A stretch of DNA of 11,214 nt, taken from positions 1 through 11,214 of the forward strand of contig DEPQ01000035.1 in NCBI GenBank assembly GCA_002358855.1. Reading direction: 5' to 3'. The position numbers and the translations under genes were made by a program. Below are positions 1 to 6,828 of this stretch, one piece after another. The DNA is from Bacteroidales bacterium UBA3388 (lineage in GTDB: Bacteria > Bacteroidota > Bacteroidia > Bacteroidales > P3). Each line of letters starts with the position of its first letter. Within the stretch, counting starts at the first letter, position 1. Below the pieces are notes generated by a model that saw only the letters and a list, made by a program, of their open reading frames with translations, was not told where the DNA came from and ran no database searches.

Positions 1-1
1 T

Positions 2-229
2 GGAAACAGATTAACTTCTTCCAATAATGAATATAAAACTCCAAGTGGAAAACTTACAGTTCAAGATACAGGCATCTCAACATATAAAAGTTGTAGGTGG
101 AAAGATTTTGTACTTGAAATACCATATTCAGTGATAAAGAAAGGAAGTAACAAATTTCATATTAAGATAATAGATTCAGATGATAATAACTTGGCAACAT
201 CAGAATATATACATTTTACAGTTTATTAA
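2..229 (+). CDS. C-terminal end of an unrecognised protein (partial)
   Basis: An open frame enters from the left edge and ends at the TAA at 227-229, giving 75 residues with no start in the window. The readable part alternates short hydrophobic and polar runs, with features such as WKDFVLEIPY and a tail ending in YIHFTVY. This resembles the all-beta C-terminal domains often seen in Bacteroidota proteins of unknown role. There is no type IX sorting signature that I can recognise. The family is not identified. It is separated from queA by a terminator and a promoter, so it belongs to a different transcription unit. It is kept because the frame is fully open and a terminator follows shortly after the stop. 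Confidence 0.6.
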   Translation, partial: GNRLTSSNNEYKTPSGKLTVQDTGISTYKSCRWKDFVLEIPYSVIKKGSNKFHIKIIDSDDNNLATSEYIHFTVY

Positions 230-269
230 CTATAACGGACTATGGTTTAATTTTTCCTAACCCAACCAA

Positions 270-320
270 AAAACGCTCGTAAGTCAAAGAGATATTCAGA
301 CAAACGAGCGTTTTATTTTT
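270..320 (+). terminator. Intrinsic terminator after the partial gene
   Basis: A perfect 11-bp inverted repeat, AAAACGCTCGT at 270-280 and ACGAGCGTTTT at 304-314, encloses a 23-base loop and runs into a T-rich stretch (311-320). It lies about 40 bases after the stop of the left-edge gene and before the queA promoter. A-rich sequence precedes the left arm, so some termination in the opposite direction is also possible. Confidence 0.75.
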
Positions 321-360
321 CTCTTTCTTTGTTTTGTGTTATTTTTTTGACTGAAAATTA

Positions 361-390
361 TTGTTTTTTTCGTTCATTGTCGTAACTTTG
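361..390 (+). promoter_or_regulatory. Bacteroidota-type promoter of the queA operon
   Basis: TAACTTTG at 383-390 matches the Bacteroidota -7 consensus TAnnTTTG. TTG at 361-363 lies 19 bases upstream, as expected for the -33 element. The start codon of queA follows 32 bases after the -7 box, leaving a short A-rich leader. The same box and spacing occur upstream of the gene at 3627. Confidence 0.75.
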
Positions 391-422
391 CAGTTTTTCA
401 AATCAGTAAATAAAAACTTGTT

Positions 423-1478
423 ATGAAACTTTCTCAGTTTAAATACAATTTACCGAAAGAATTGATAGCAGAAACTCCTGCTAAACAAAGAGATGAATCG
501 CGTCTTTTGGTGGTTAATAGAGCAACAGGACAGATTGAAGATAAGATTTTCAAAAATGTTTTAGACTATTTTGATGACGGAGATTTGTTTGTCTTCAACG
601 ACACAAAGGTTTTCCCTGCTCGTTTGTATGGAAAAAAGGAAAAAACCAATGCAAAGATTGAGGTTTTTCTTTTAAGAGAGATTAACGAAAGCACACGTTT
701 GTGGGATATTTTGGTGGATCCTGCTCGTAAGATAAGAATCGGCAACAAGCTTTATTTCGGAGAAAATGATGAATTGGTTGCAGAGGTTATTGATAACACT
801 ACTTCAAGAGGTAGAACGCTTAGATTCTTATTTGATGGAAACAATGAGGAGTTTCATAACCTATTAAAAAAATTAGGACACACTCCTTTGCCTGACGATT
901 TGTTGAGAATGCGTGGTCTTTTGCCAGAAGATGAGTTTCGTTATCAAACAATATATGCTCGAAACGAAGGTGCGGTTGTTGCTCCTACTGCTGGCTTCCA
1001 CTTTTCAAGGGAGTTGTTAAAGAGAATGGAGATAAAGGGAATTGATTCTTCTTTTGTTACTTTACATAGTGGCTTAGGTAATTTCAGAGCGATTGAGGTT
1101 GAGGACTTAACTAAGCACAAAATGGATTCGGAACAAATGTTGATTGATCAAAACAATGCGAATTTAATCAATGCAACAAAGGAAAGAAATAATAAGGTGT
1201 GCATTGTTGGTACTACTACAATGAAAGCAGTAGAGACTGCGGCTATTACAGGAAATAGAGTGAAGGTTTATAGCGGTTGGACTAACAAATTCATCTTCCC
1301 TAACTATAATTTCGCTATTGCAGACGCTATGATTACGAATTTTCACCCTCCTTTGTCTTCTATGTTGATGATGGTATCGGCATTTGGAGGCTATGATCTT
1401 ATTATGGAAGCCTATAAACACGCAATAGAAAAAGAATATAAATTCTTGACTTACGGAGATGCAATGCTCATCATCTAA
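423..1478 (+). CDS. queA: S-adenosylmethionine:tRNA ribosyltransferase-isomerase (QueA)
   Basis: QueA transfers and rearranges the ribose of SAM onto preQ1 at the tRNA wobble base (position 34) to make epoxyqueuosine. It acts in the cytosol. The 351-residue length matches the family (E. coli about 356). Landmarks in order are PAKQRDESRLLVV (19-31), FNDTKVFPARL (58-68), EGAVVAPTAGFHF (182-194), VTLHSGLGNF (212-221), GTTTMKAVE (263-271), TNFHPP (305-310) and the C-terminal YGDAMLI. Several normally near-invariant spots differ: the usual LPPYI-R is LPDDLLR (156-162), GTFRPV is GNFRAI (219-224), GTTSxRxLE has K268 in place of R, and NFHLPxST reads NFHPPLSS. The fold is certainly QueA; full activity is likely but not assured. 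It is the first gene of an operon, overlapping ispD by 20 bases. The ATG at 423 gives the usual MKLSQF start. Confidence 0.93.
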   Translation: MKLSQFKYNLPKELIAETPAKQRDESRLLVVNRATGQIEDKIFKNVLDYFDDGDLFVFNDTKVFPARLYGKKEKTNAKIEVFLLREINESTRLWDILVDPARKIRIGNKLYFGENDELVAEVIDNTTSRGRTLRFLFDGNNEEFHNLLKKLGHTPLPDDLLRMRGLLPEDEFRYQTIYARNEGAVVAPTAGFHFSRELLKRMEIKGIDSSFVTLHSGLGNFRAIEVEDLTKHKMDSEQMLIDQNNANLINATKERNNKVCIVGTTTMKAVETAAITGNRVKVYSGWTNKFIFPNYNFAIADAMITNFHPPLSSMLMMVSAFGGYDLIMEAYKHAIEKEYKFLTYGDAMLII

Positions 1479-2139
1479 GGCTGTAATTATTGTTGCAGGT
1501 GGTGTTGGAAAAAGATTAGGGGCTGATTTACCAAAACAGTATTTGCCTTTACGTTCTAAGCCAATTCTTATTAGAACCTTAGAGAATGTTTATAAGGCAG
1601 AGCCAAATGCGACAATAGTTGTTGTGATTGCCAAAGAGATGTATGAGTTTTGGCAAGAGATGTGTGAGAAATATGATTGTAAGGTAAAGCATATCTTAGC
1701 ACCGGCAGGAAAGGAAAGATTTTTTTCGGTACTTTCGGGACTTAAAGCCTTAGAAAAAAAAGATGTATCTTTGGTTGCAATTCACGATGGAGTGCGTTGT
1801 TTTGTGAATAAAGAGATTTTTGAGAATTGTTTTAAGTCTGCCCAAGAGTTTGGAGCGGTTGTCTGTGCTTGCAAAAGCATTGATTCGGTTCGTTACAAGA
1901 ATAAAGCAGTTGATAGAGGCGATGTGTATCTTGTTCAAACACCTCAGTGCTTCAAATACGAGATTATAAAAAAAGCATACGAAACTCCCTATAAGGATTG
2001 CTTTACAGATGATGCTTCTGTTGTGGAAGCAAACGGTGGAAAGATACATATAGTAGAAGGAAGTAGAGAGAACATAAAGATAACTACTCCTTTTGATTTG
2101 AAAATAGCAGAATCTATTTTAGATGAAAGAGAATATTAA
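1459..2139 (+). CDS. ispD: 2-C-methyl-D-erythritol 4-phosphate cytidylyltransferase (IspD)
   Basis: IspD couples CTP to MEP to give CDP-methylerythritol, the third step of the non-mevalonate isoprenoid pathway. The 226 residues match the family length. Visible motifs are the nucleotide loop VAGGVGKRLGADLPKQ (12-27), a conserved Arg in KERFFSVLSGL (85-95), HDGVR (109-113), VDRGDVYLVQTPQCF (151-165), FTDDASVVE (182-190) and NIKITTPFDL (205-214) with the substrate-contacting lysine K207. HDGVR is followed by C rather than the common P, a minor change. The only workable start, ATG 1459, lies inside the end of queA (20-base overlap), and the 3' end overlaps the next gene by 17 bases. Translation of all three genes is therefore probably coupled. 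IspD supplies undecaprenyl phosphate precursors for cell-wall synthesis, which fits loosely with the next gene. Confidence 0.95.
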   Translation: MQCSSSKAVIIVAGGVGKRLGADLPKQYLPLRSKPILIRTLENVYKAEPNATIVVVIAKEMYEFWQEMCEKYDCKVKHILAPAGKERFFSVLSGLKALEKKDVSLVAIHDGVRCFVNKEIFENCFKSAQEFGAVVCACKSIDSVRYKNKAVDRGDVYLVQTPQCFKYEIIKKAYETPYKDCFTDDASVVEANGGKIHIVEGSRENIKITTPFDLKIAESILDEREY

Positions 2140-3526
2140 ACAATTATTCAAGAAAACATTTGGTGTAGAGCCTAATAGCATTAACGAAATTGCTGCACAC
2201 GGTTCTTCTCGCAAATATTTCAGATGTCAAACCGAGGTTGTCAAAGTCTTAGCGGCCTATAACAGCGACAAAAAAGAAAATGTCGCATTTATAGACTTTG
2301 CAAGACAACTAAAACAAAAAGGAATAAATGTCCCTGCTATTATTGCGGTTGATGAAGAGAACGATATCTATCTTTTAGAAGACTTAGGAAATACAACTTT
2401 GTTTGATTTTATTTCTTCTGCTAACGAAAACGATATCTTTAACATTTATACAAAGATTGTAAGAACTCTTCCAAAGATACAAATCGAGGCTGGAAGAAAT
2501 TTTGATTTTACAAATGCTTATCCAAGAAAGGCTTTTGATTCTCAAAGTCTTCAATGGGATTTGAATTATTTTAAGTATTATTTTCTAAAACTTGCAGATA
2601 TTCCTTTTAACGAGCAAGAATTAGAGAATGATTTCGCTGTTTTGCAAAATTATCTTTTAGATTGCAACTGCGATTACTTGCTTTATAGGGATTTTCAGTC
2701 GAGAAATATAATGTTAAAAGACAATTACGAAATTTATTTCATCGACTTTCAAGGTGCAAGAAAAGGTGCGTTGCAATACGACATTGCTTCGCTTCTCTAT
2801 GACGCAAAAGCAAATCTTAGTCCTGAGGTAAGAGAAAAATTGTTGGCTGTTTACGTTGAAGAAGTCAAGAAATACATAGATATAAACGAACAAGATTTTA
2901 TTGCACACTATTATGCGTATGTATATATCCGCATTATGCAGGCTATGGGCTCATACGGATATAGAGGATACTTTCAAAAGAAAGAACATTTCCTAAAAAG
3001 CATTCCTTTTGCTGTTGAAAACATAAGATTTTTAGAAGAAAACATAACTCTACCTATTGAATTACCCGCTCTACACAGCGTTTTTCAACAAATAATCACT
3101 AACGAAAAACTGCTTTCTATTAGCAAAAATAACAACATTCTTAATATTAACGTAAAAAGTTTTTCATATAAAAAAGGTTATCCTCACGATACTTCAGGAA
3201 ATGGAGGAGGATTTATTTTTGATTGTAGAGCATTGCCAAATCCAGGCAGGTATGAGCAATATAAATCTTTGAATGGCTTAGATAAAGAAGTGATTAACTT
3301 CTTGGAAGACAAAGAAGAAGTTCACGATTTCTTTAAAAACGTATGTGGATTAGTTGAACAAAGTTGCAAAGAATATCAAAGACGAGGTTTTTCTAACCTT
3401 TCGGTTTATTTTGGTTGCACAGGCGGACAACACAGAAGCGTTTTTATGGCAGAAAAATTGTCAAATTATTTAAAAAACAAAGAAAATATACGAGTAATTA
3501 CACAACATATTGAACAAAATCAATAA
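2123..3526 (+). CDS. APH-fold sugar kinase fused to a RapZ C-terminal domain
   Basis: This is a 467-residue, two-domain protein. Residues 1 to about 330 form an aminoglycoside-phosphotransferase-like kinase. It has a nucleotide loop around GSSRKYFR (27-34), catalytic loop YRDFQSRN (188-195, base D190) and metal-binding IDFQ (207-210, D208), followed by QYDIASLLYD (218-227). That last block resembles AmgK, the anomeric N-acetylmuramate/N-acetylglucosamine kinase of peptidoglycan recycling. Residues about 345-460 match the RapZ (YvcJ) C-terminal domain: SFSYKKGYP, FDCRALPNPGRY and GCTGGQHRSV (431-440). The RapZ N-terminal Walker ATPase is absent. RapZ uses its C-terminal half to sense glucosamine-6-phosphate, so a cell-wall sugar kinase with an attached sugar-phosphate sensor is a reasonable inference. 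The start at 2123 overlaps ispD. No MurU-like nucleotidyltransferase follows in this window. Confidence 0.85.
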   Translation: MKENIKQLFKKTFGVEPNSINEIAAHGSSRKYFRCQTEVVKVLAAYNSDKKENVAFIDFARQLKQKGINVPAIIAVDEENDIYLLEDLGNTTLFDFISSANENDIFNIYTKIVRTLPKIQIEAGRNFDFTNAYPRKAFDSQSLQWDLNYFKYYFLKLADIPFNEQELENDFAVLQNYLLDCNCDYLLYRDFQSRNIMLKDNYEIYFIDFQGARKGALQYDIASLLYDAKANLSPEVREKLLAVYVEEVKKYIDINEQDFIAHYYAYVYIRIMQAMGSYGYRGYFQKKEHFLKSIPFAVENIRFLEENITLPIELPALHSVFQQIITNEKLLSISKNNNILNINVKSFSYKKGYPHDTSGNGGGFIFDCRALPNPGRYEQYKSLNGLDKEVINFLEDKEEVHDFFKNVCGLVEQSCKEYQRRGFSNLSVYFGCTGGQHRSVFMAEKLSNYLKNKENIRVITQHIEQNQ

Positions 3527-3544
3527 AAAAAATTGAAAAGAATA

Positions 3545-3574
3545 TTGATTTTTCAAGTAAATAGACTAACTTTG
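3545..3574 (+). promoter_or_regulatory. Bacteroidota-type promoter of the second operon
   Basis: TAACTTTG (3567-3574) is the -7 box and TTG (3545-3547) is the -33 element, with a 19-base spacer identical in length to that of the queA promoter. The leader to the ATG at 3627 is about 45 bases, very A-rich, and has no Shine-Dalgarno site, as is common in this phylum. Confidence 0.72.
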
Positions 3575-3626
3575 CAACTTAAAACAAAGAAAAAATATAG
3601 TAAATAACAAAAAAACATAAACAACA

Positions 3627-4280
3627 ATGAAAGTAAGAAATAGAATTATTTCAGCAGTACTCATAGTAGTGGCAATTGTATTGGCGTTTGTATTATACAA
3701 CTCAATAATGCGTCCTGTTAAATTTGAAAATGAGTATAATAAACGTTCAGAACAAGTCATCGTAAAGATGAAAGACCTAAGAGCAATTCAAGAACTTTAC
3801 AAATCTGCTCACGGAGAGTTTTGTAATGATATAGACTCTTTGTTATTGTTCTTGAATACAGGAAAAGTTCCAATGGTTCAAAAATCTTTCTTGCCAGGTT
3901 ATGACCCTGATGCTATGACAGAGTTCGAAGCACAAAAGAAAGGTTTGTTAAGAAGAGATACATCTTGGGTTGAGCCAATCAAAAAACTTGTTGAAGAAAA
4001 GAAACTTTTAACCGCTGTTGATAAGGTAAACGAATTGAAATATATTCCTTTCTCAAAAGACAATGGAAAAGAAGTATTTGACATGAAAGCAGGAAAAGTA
4101 AATAAGGGAGGTTTGGAAGTTCCTGTTTTCCAAATAACTGCATCTATTGAAACCTACACTTTTGGAATGGATAGACAAGATGTAATTAACAGAAAAGCAG
4201 AATTAGAAGATAAAAACAAATATCCAGGTTGGAAAGTTGGAGATATGGAACAACCTATCACAGACGGAAACTGGGAATAA
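3627..4280 (+). CDS. Membrane-anchored conserved protein of unknown function
   Basis: This 217-residue protein has a short basic N-terminus (KVRNR) and one hydrophobic span at about residues 7-26. The rest is soluble and, by charge, should face the periplasm. The region just after the membrane span (about 38-80) reads as a charged helix: a KRSEQVIVKMKDLRAIQELYKSAHGEF segment containing an R-x-x-Q-x-x-Y-K pattern and then a D-D-SLLLFL stretch. The C-terminal part is more beta-like and ends FGMDRQ, then KYPGWKVG and NWE. I recognise the overall pattern as a conserved Bacteroidales protein without a known role; no catalytic motif is evident. The N-terminal layout (membrane helix followed by a long amphipathic helix) superficially resembles a pseudopilin, but there is no prepilin cleavage motif. 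It is first in an operon with DUF3822, rsmD and a PfkB kinase. Confidence 0.85.
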   Translation: MKVRNRIISAVLIVVAIVLAFVLYNSIMRPVKFENEYNKRSEQVIVKMKDLRAIQELYKSAHGEFCNDIDSLLLFLNTGKVPMVQKSFLPGYDPDAMTEFEAQKKGLLRRDTSWVEPIKKLVEEKKLLTAVDKVNELKYIPFSKDNGKEVFDMKAGKVNKGGLEVPVFQITASIETYTFGMDRQDVINRKAELEDKNKYPGWKVGDMEQPITDGNWE

Positions 4281-4294
4281 AGAAAAAACATAAA

Positions 4295-5131
4295 ATGGAG
4301 ACATATAAAGTAAAACAACTTCTGCAAGTTGAAGAAAGTATTGTTTCCAATGAGACAAGATTGTCCATTTGCCTAAAAGCAAATGGATTTTCTTTTTCGT
4401 TGATAAACAATAATAATTTGAGATTATTGTGTATTGGAGAATTTGAAGTAGATACCACAGGTAGCATTCCGCAAGTTATGAACAGAATACGCGAATGTTT
4501 TTCTTCTATCGGCATAAAAATGTTCAAATTTGCAAAAACACGCATCGTTTGTCAAACATCTAAAAATGTTTGGGTGCCATATAAATTATATGATCAAGCA
4601 AAAAACAAAGAATATGTAAAGACTGTTTCAAATCTTTTAAGCAATGAAACAGTTATTTCTAACATTTCTGAAAAATTAGATGCTGTTTCAATATTCGCTT
4701 ACCCTATGCACACTTATAGTGGCATAAAAATTCTTATGCCAAATGCTGAATATTGTTGCCAACATCAAATTATGGCGGAATACACCTACGACATCACTCG
4801 CTTTTCTCAAAATACACTACTTTTAAACAAGAGAGAAAATGCGTGTGATATAGTTATCTTTAAAGGAAATTCTTTTGTGTTGAGCAATAGTTTTGAATAT
4901 CAAAGTCCTGCTGACTTAATATATTTCTTGTTGTTTACTTTGCAACAATTAAACGTAGATACAGCAGAAGTAAAAACGCTTTTGACAGGAGAAAACTATG
5001 ACAAAGAAGAATTAACCCTTCTTCGCAAATACATTAAGGACGTTTCATTTGCAAATCCTATGGAAAACATAAAAGTAGGCTGTGAATTTGATTCAATAAA
5101 CCTACAAAACTATTTCTTAGTAATTGCTTAA
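4295..5131 (+). CDS. DUF3822-like protein of unknown function
   Basis: This is a 278-residue protein starting METYKVKQLLQVEE. The frame is open further upstream, to an ATG at 4229 inside the previous gene. The ATG at 4295, however, lies 14 bases after the previous stop, follows an A-rich leader and gives a natural N-terminus, so it is preferred. The sequence alternates strands and helices and includes ETRLSICLKANGFSFSLI near the start, FKFAKTRIVCQ in the middle and a repeated hydrophobic pattern in the second half. Its size, composition and position immediately before rsmD match the Bacteroidota family DUF3822, which may have a duplicated actin-like (ASKHA-type) fold; that fold suggestion is only an impression. 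There is no signal peptide or membrane span. The gene is tightly linked to rsmD (7-base gap). Confidence 0.75.
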   Translation: METYKVKQLLQVEESIVSNETRLSICLKANGFSFSLINNNNLRLLCIGEFEVDTTGSIPQVMNRIRECFSSIGIKMFKFAKTRIVCQTSKNVWVPYKLYDQAKNKEYVKTVSNLLSNETVISNISEKLDAVSIFAYPMHTYSGIKILMPNAEYCCQHQIMAEYTYDITRFSQNTLLLNKRENACDIVIFKGNSFVLSNSFEYQSPADLIYFLLFTLQQLNVDTAEVKTLLTGENYDKEELTLLRKYIKDVSFANPMENIKVGCEFDSINLQNYFLVIA

Positions 5132-5138
5132 ATATTAG

Positions 5139-5699
5139 ATGAGAATAATTTCAGGATATTTAAAAGGAAGAAGACTAAATCCACCTTTGAATTTGCCGGT
5201 CCGTCCTACAACAGATATGGCAAGAGAAGGCTTGTTTAATATTCTAAACAATAGAATAGATTTTGAAGAAACAAGAGTGCTTGACCTTTTTGCAGGTACA
5301 GGAGCAATAAGTATTGAGTTTATTTCTCGTGGAGCAAGATATGTTACAAGCGTTGATGAGAGTCCGAAGTGTATTGACTTCATAAAAAAAACTTGTACAA
5401 CGCTTGAAATAGAAAATCTCTTTGCTTTAAGAGCCGATGTGTTTAATTTCTTAGGTAGAAGTCAGCAAAGTTTCGATTTAGTATTTGCAGACCCACCATA
5501 CGATTTGAAACAATTTGACCTTATTCCTTCGCTTGTGTTAAAATCTTTTGTAAAACCAGGTGGAATGTTTATACTTGAACACTCCAAAGAACACAATTTC
5601 TCTAACAATCCTTATTTTACAGAGCAAAGAAATTACGGAAAAGTGAATTTTAGTTTCTTTACATTTGAACAAAACCAAACAACAGAAAACGATGAGTAA
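5139..5699 (+). CDS. rsmD: 16S rRNA (guanine966-N2)-methyltransferase RsmD
   Basis: RsmD methylates G966 of 16S rRNA during 30S assembly, using SAM. At 186 residues it has normal length. It begins with the family signature MRIISGYLKGRRL (1-13), then RPTTDMAREGLFNIL (22-36), SAM-binding motif I VLDLFAGTGAISIEFISRGA (47-66), the acidic D73 in VTSVDES and the catalytic DPPY (118-121). The gene lies 7 bases after the DUF3822 gene and overlaps the following kinase by 8 bases (ATGAGTAA), so all are likely co-translated. Confidence 0.95.
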   Translation: MRIISGYLKGRRLNPPLNLPVRPTTDMAREGLFNILNNRIDFEETRVLDLFAGTGAISIEFISRGARYVTSVDESPKCIDFIKKTCTTLEIENLFALRADVFNFLGRSQQSFDLVFADPPYDLKQFDLIPSLVLKSFVKPGGMFILEHSKEHNFSNNPYFTEQRNYGKVNFSFFTFEQNQTTENDE

Positions 5700-6675
5700 G
5701 AAAACAATATGTATAGGTAACGCTCTTGTCGATAAGATTTGTATGCTTGAAAACGATACTATGCTTTCGCAAGAAAACTTACCAAAGGGCAGTATGCAAA
5801 TCATAAATCAAGAAAATTCTATAAGATTACAAAATACTACTTCGCACTTAAAAAGCGAAATTTCAACAGGTGGTTCGGCTGCAAACACTGCAAACGGACT
5901 TGCAAACCTTGGAATTGAAACTGCATACGTAGGAATGGTTGGAAAAGATAACTTTGGCGATTTCTACACTGAAGATATGCAAAAAAATAACATAAAAACA
6001 AACTTCTTTAAAAGCGAAACAACTCAAACAGGCTTAGCCTTAGCCCTTGTTTCGCAAGATGGAGAAAGAACTTTTGCAACTCACCTTGGTGCAGCGATAG
6101 AATTAAACGCTTCCCTCATTACAAAAGAACTTTTTGACGGCTATGAATATTTGCATATCGAAGGTTACTTGATTTCAAACAGAGATTTATTCAAAAAAAT
6201 CATTGAATGCGGAAAACTATCTGGTTGTAAAATCAGCATAGACCTTGCTTCATACAACGTAGTTGAAGAAAACTTAGAGTTTTTGCAAGAAGTATGCAAA
6301 GGAGTTGAAGTAATATTTGCAAACGAACAAGAAGCAGAAGCCTTTACTAAGACATCAGCCGAAGAAGCCGTACATATAATTGCACAATATGCCAACATTG
6401 CCGTTGTAAAACTTGGAGCAAAAGGCTCAATCATTAAACACAATGGACAAATCACAACAATTGAAGAAGTAAAACGTAATAAAATTGACACAACCGGTGC
6501 AGGCGATCTTTACGCAAGCGGATTCCTTGCAGGATTATGCCAAAATCTTCCACTGAATCAATGTGGCAAAATGGGAAGTGTTCTTGCTGGAAACGTAATA
6601 GAAATAATGGGCACAAAGATGAGCCCAGAACGTTGGTCTAAGATTAAAGAAGAGATTTCTAACTCTAAGAAATAA
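5692..6675 (+). CDS. PfkB-family carbohydrate/nucleoside kinase (adenosine-kinase-like)
   Basis: This is a ribokinase-fold kinase of 327 residues. The first PfkB signature region holds GGSAANTANGLANLG (60-74) and GMVGKDNFGDFY (81-92). The second is DTTGAGDLYASGFLAG (266-281), with catalytic base D272 and the anion-hole glycines; NEQEAEAF (211-218) is the usual conserved helix start before the ATP site. Family members of this type in Bacteroidota are commonly labelled adenosine kinase, but the substrate could equally be a sugar such as ribose or fructose; nothing in the sequence settles it. The frame is open upstream to an ATG at 5665. The ATG at 5692 is chosen because it overlaps the rsmD stop and gives the typical short MSKKTICIGNALVD start. 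The last codons (NSKK-stop) are part of the direct repeat that flanks the restriction-modification operon. Confidence 0.88.
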   Translation: MSKKTICIGNALVDKICMLENDTMLSQENLPKGSMQIINQENSIRLQNTTSHLKSEISTGGSAANTANGLANLGIETAYVGMVGKDNFGDFYTEDMQKNNIKTNFFKSETTQTGLALALVSQDGERTFATHLGAAIELNASLITKELFDGYEYLHIEGYLISNRDLFKKIIECGKLSGCKISIDLASYNVVEENLEFLQEVCKGVEVIFANEQEAEAFTKTSAEEAVHIIAQYANIAVVKLGAKGSIIKHNGQITTIEEVKRNKIDTTGAGDLYASGFLAGLCQNLPLNQCGKMGSVLAGNVIEIMGTKMSPERWSKIKEEISNSKK

Positions 6676-6721
6676 AAAAATAACTCTAAGAATTAAAAAA
6701 TTATTTCTTAGAGTTATTTTT
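6676..6721. terminator. Bidirectional terminator, left copy
   Basis: A perfect 17-bp inverted repeat, AAAAATAACTCTAAGAA (6676-6692) and TTCTTAGAGTTATTTTT (6705-6721), encloses a 12-base loop. With T runs on one strand and A runs on the other it can stop transcription in both directions. It serves the kinase operon on the + strand. On the - strand it is the likely end of the restriction-modification operon, reached after the SIMPL fragment. The left arm begins directly after the kinase stop codon. Confidence 0.88.
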
Positions 6722-6734
6722 CTAAAACAAAGAG

Positions 6735-6822
6735 TTAATCTTCCAAATAATAGGTTATAGTACTAACAACCCTGCATTTCTTAATATGTGGGGTTGTTTC
6801 GTCTAAGTTTTCTATTGAAATT
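6735..6822 (-). pseudogene. Duplicated 3' fragment of the SIMPL-domain gene
   Basis: On the - strand this encodes the last 28 residues and stop codon of the SIMPL protein found complete at 9549-10256, starting ISIENLDETT and ending ITYYLED. The three base differences from the intact gene are all at third codon positions and all synonymous. There is no start codon and no upstream part; the homology stops at 6822, where the restriction-modification sequence begins. It is a by-product of the insertion, not a functional gene. It lies between the operon and its terminator in the same orientation, so it is probably transcribed as a 3' untranslated region. Confidence 0.92.
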
Positions 6823-6828
6823 CAATAG
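6812..6828. repeat. 17-base palindrome at the left insertion junction
   Basis: CTATTGAAATTCAATAG is a perfect inverted repeat (8-bp arms, one central base). It sits immediately after the stop codon of the D12 methyltransferase gene. Its left arm belongs to the duplicated SIMPL sequence and most of its right arm lies beyond the end of homology, so it spans the junction. It has no T run and is not a convincing terminator on its own. Confidence 0.7.

Larger units (their letters stand above)
6661..6822 (+). repeat. Left copy of the 162-bp direct repeat flanking the restriction-modification operon
   Basis: This segment aligns without gaps to 9475-9636 (constant offset 2814). In the inner part (6705-6822) I count 115 of 118 identical bases. 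In the first 32 bases 29 match. The AT-rich hairpin loop between them has diverged. It contains the last codons of the kinase gene, the terminator hairpin and a 28-codon copy of the SIMPL gene end. The content is host flanking sequence rather than a transposon end, so it is best read as a long target duplication made when the operon at 6829-9395 was inserted. Confidence 0.9.

Noticed and set aside
3533..3556. Inverted repeat TTGAAAA...TTTTCAA after the kinase-RapZ gene
   Set aside because: Only 7 bp, A/T-only stem ends and no T run after it; it overlaps the next promoter's -33 element, so it is not a credible terminator.
4229..4294. Longer N-terminus for the DUF3822-like protein
   Set aside because: It would overlap the preceding gene by 52 bases and read that gene's conserved tail in another frame; the start at 4295 is natural.
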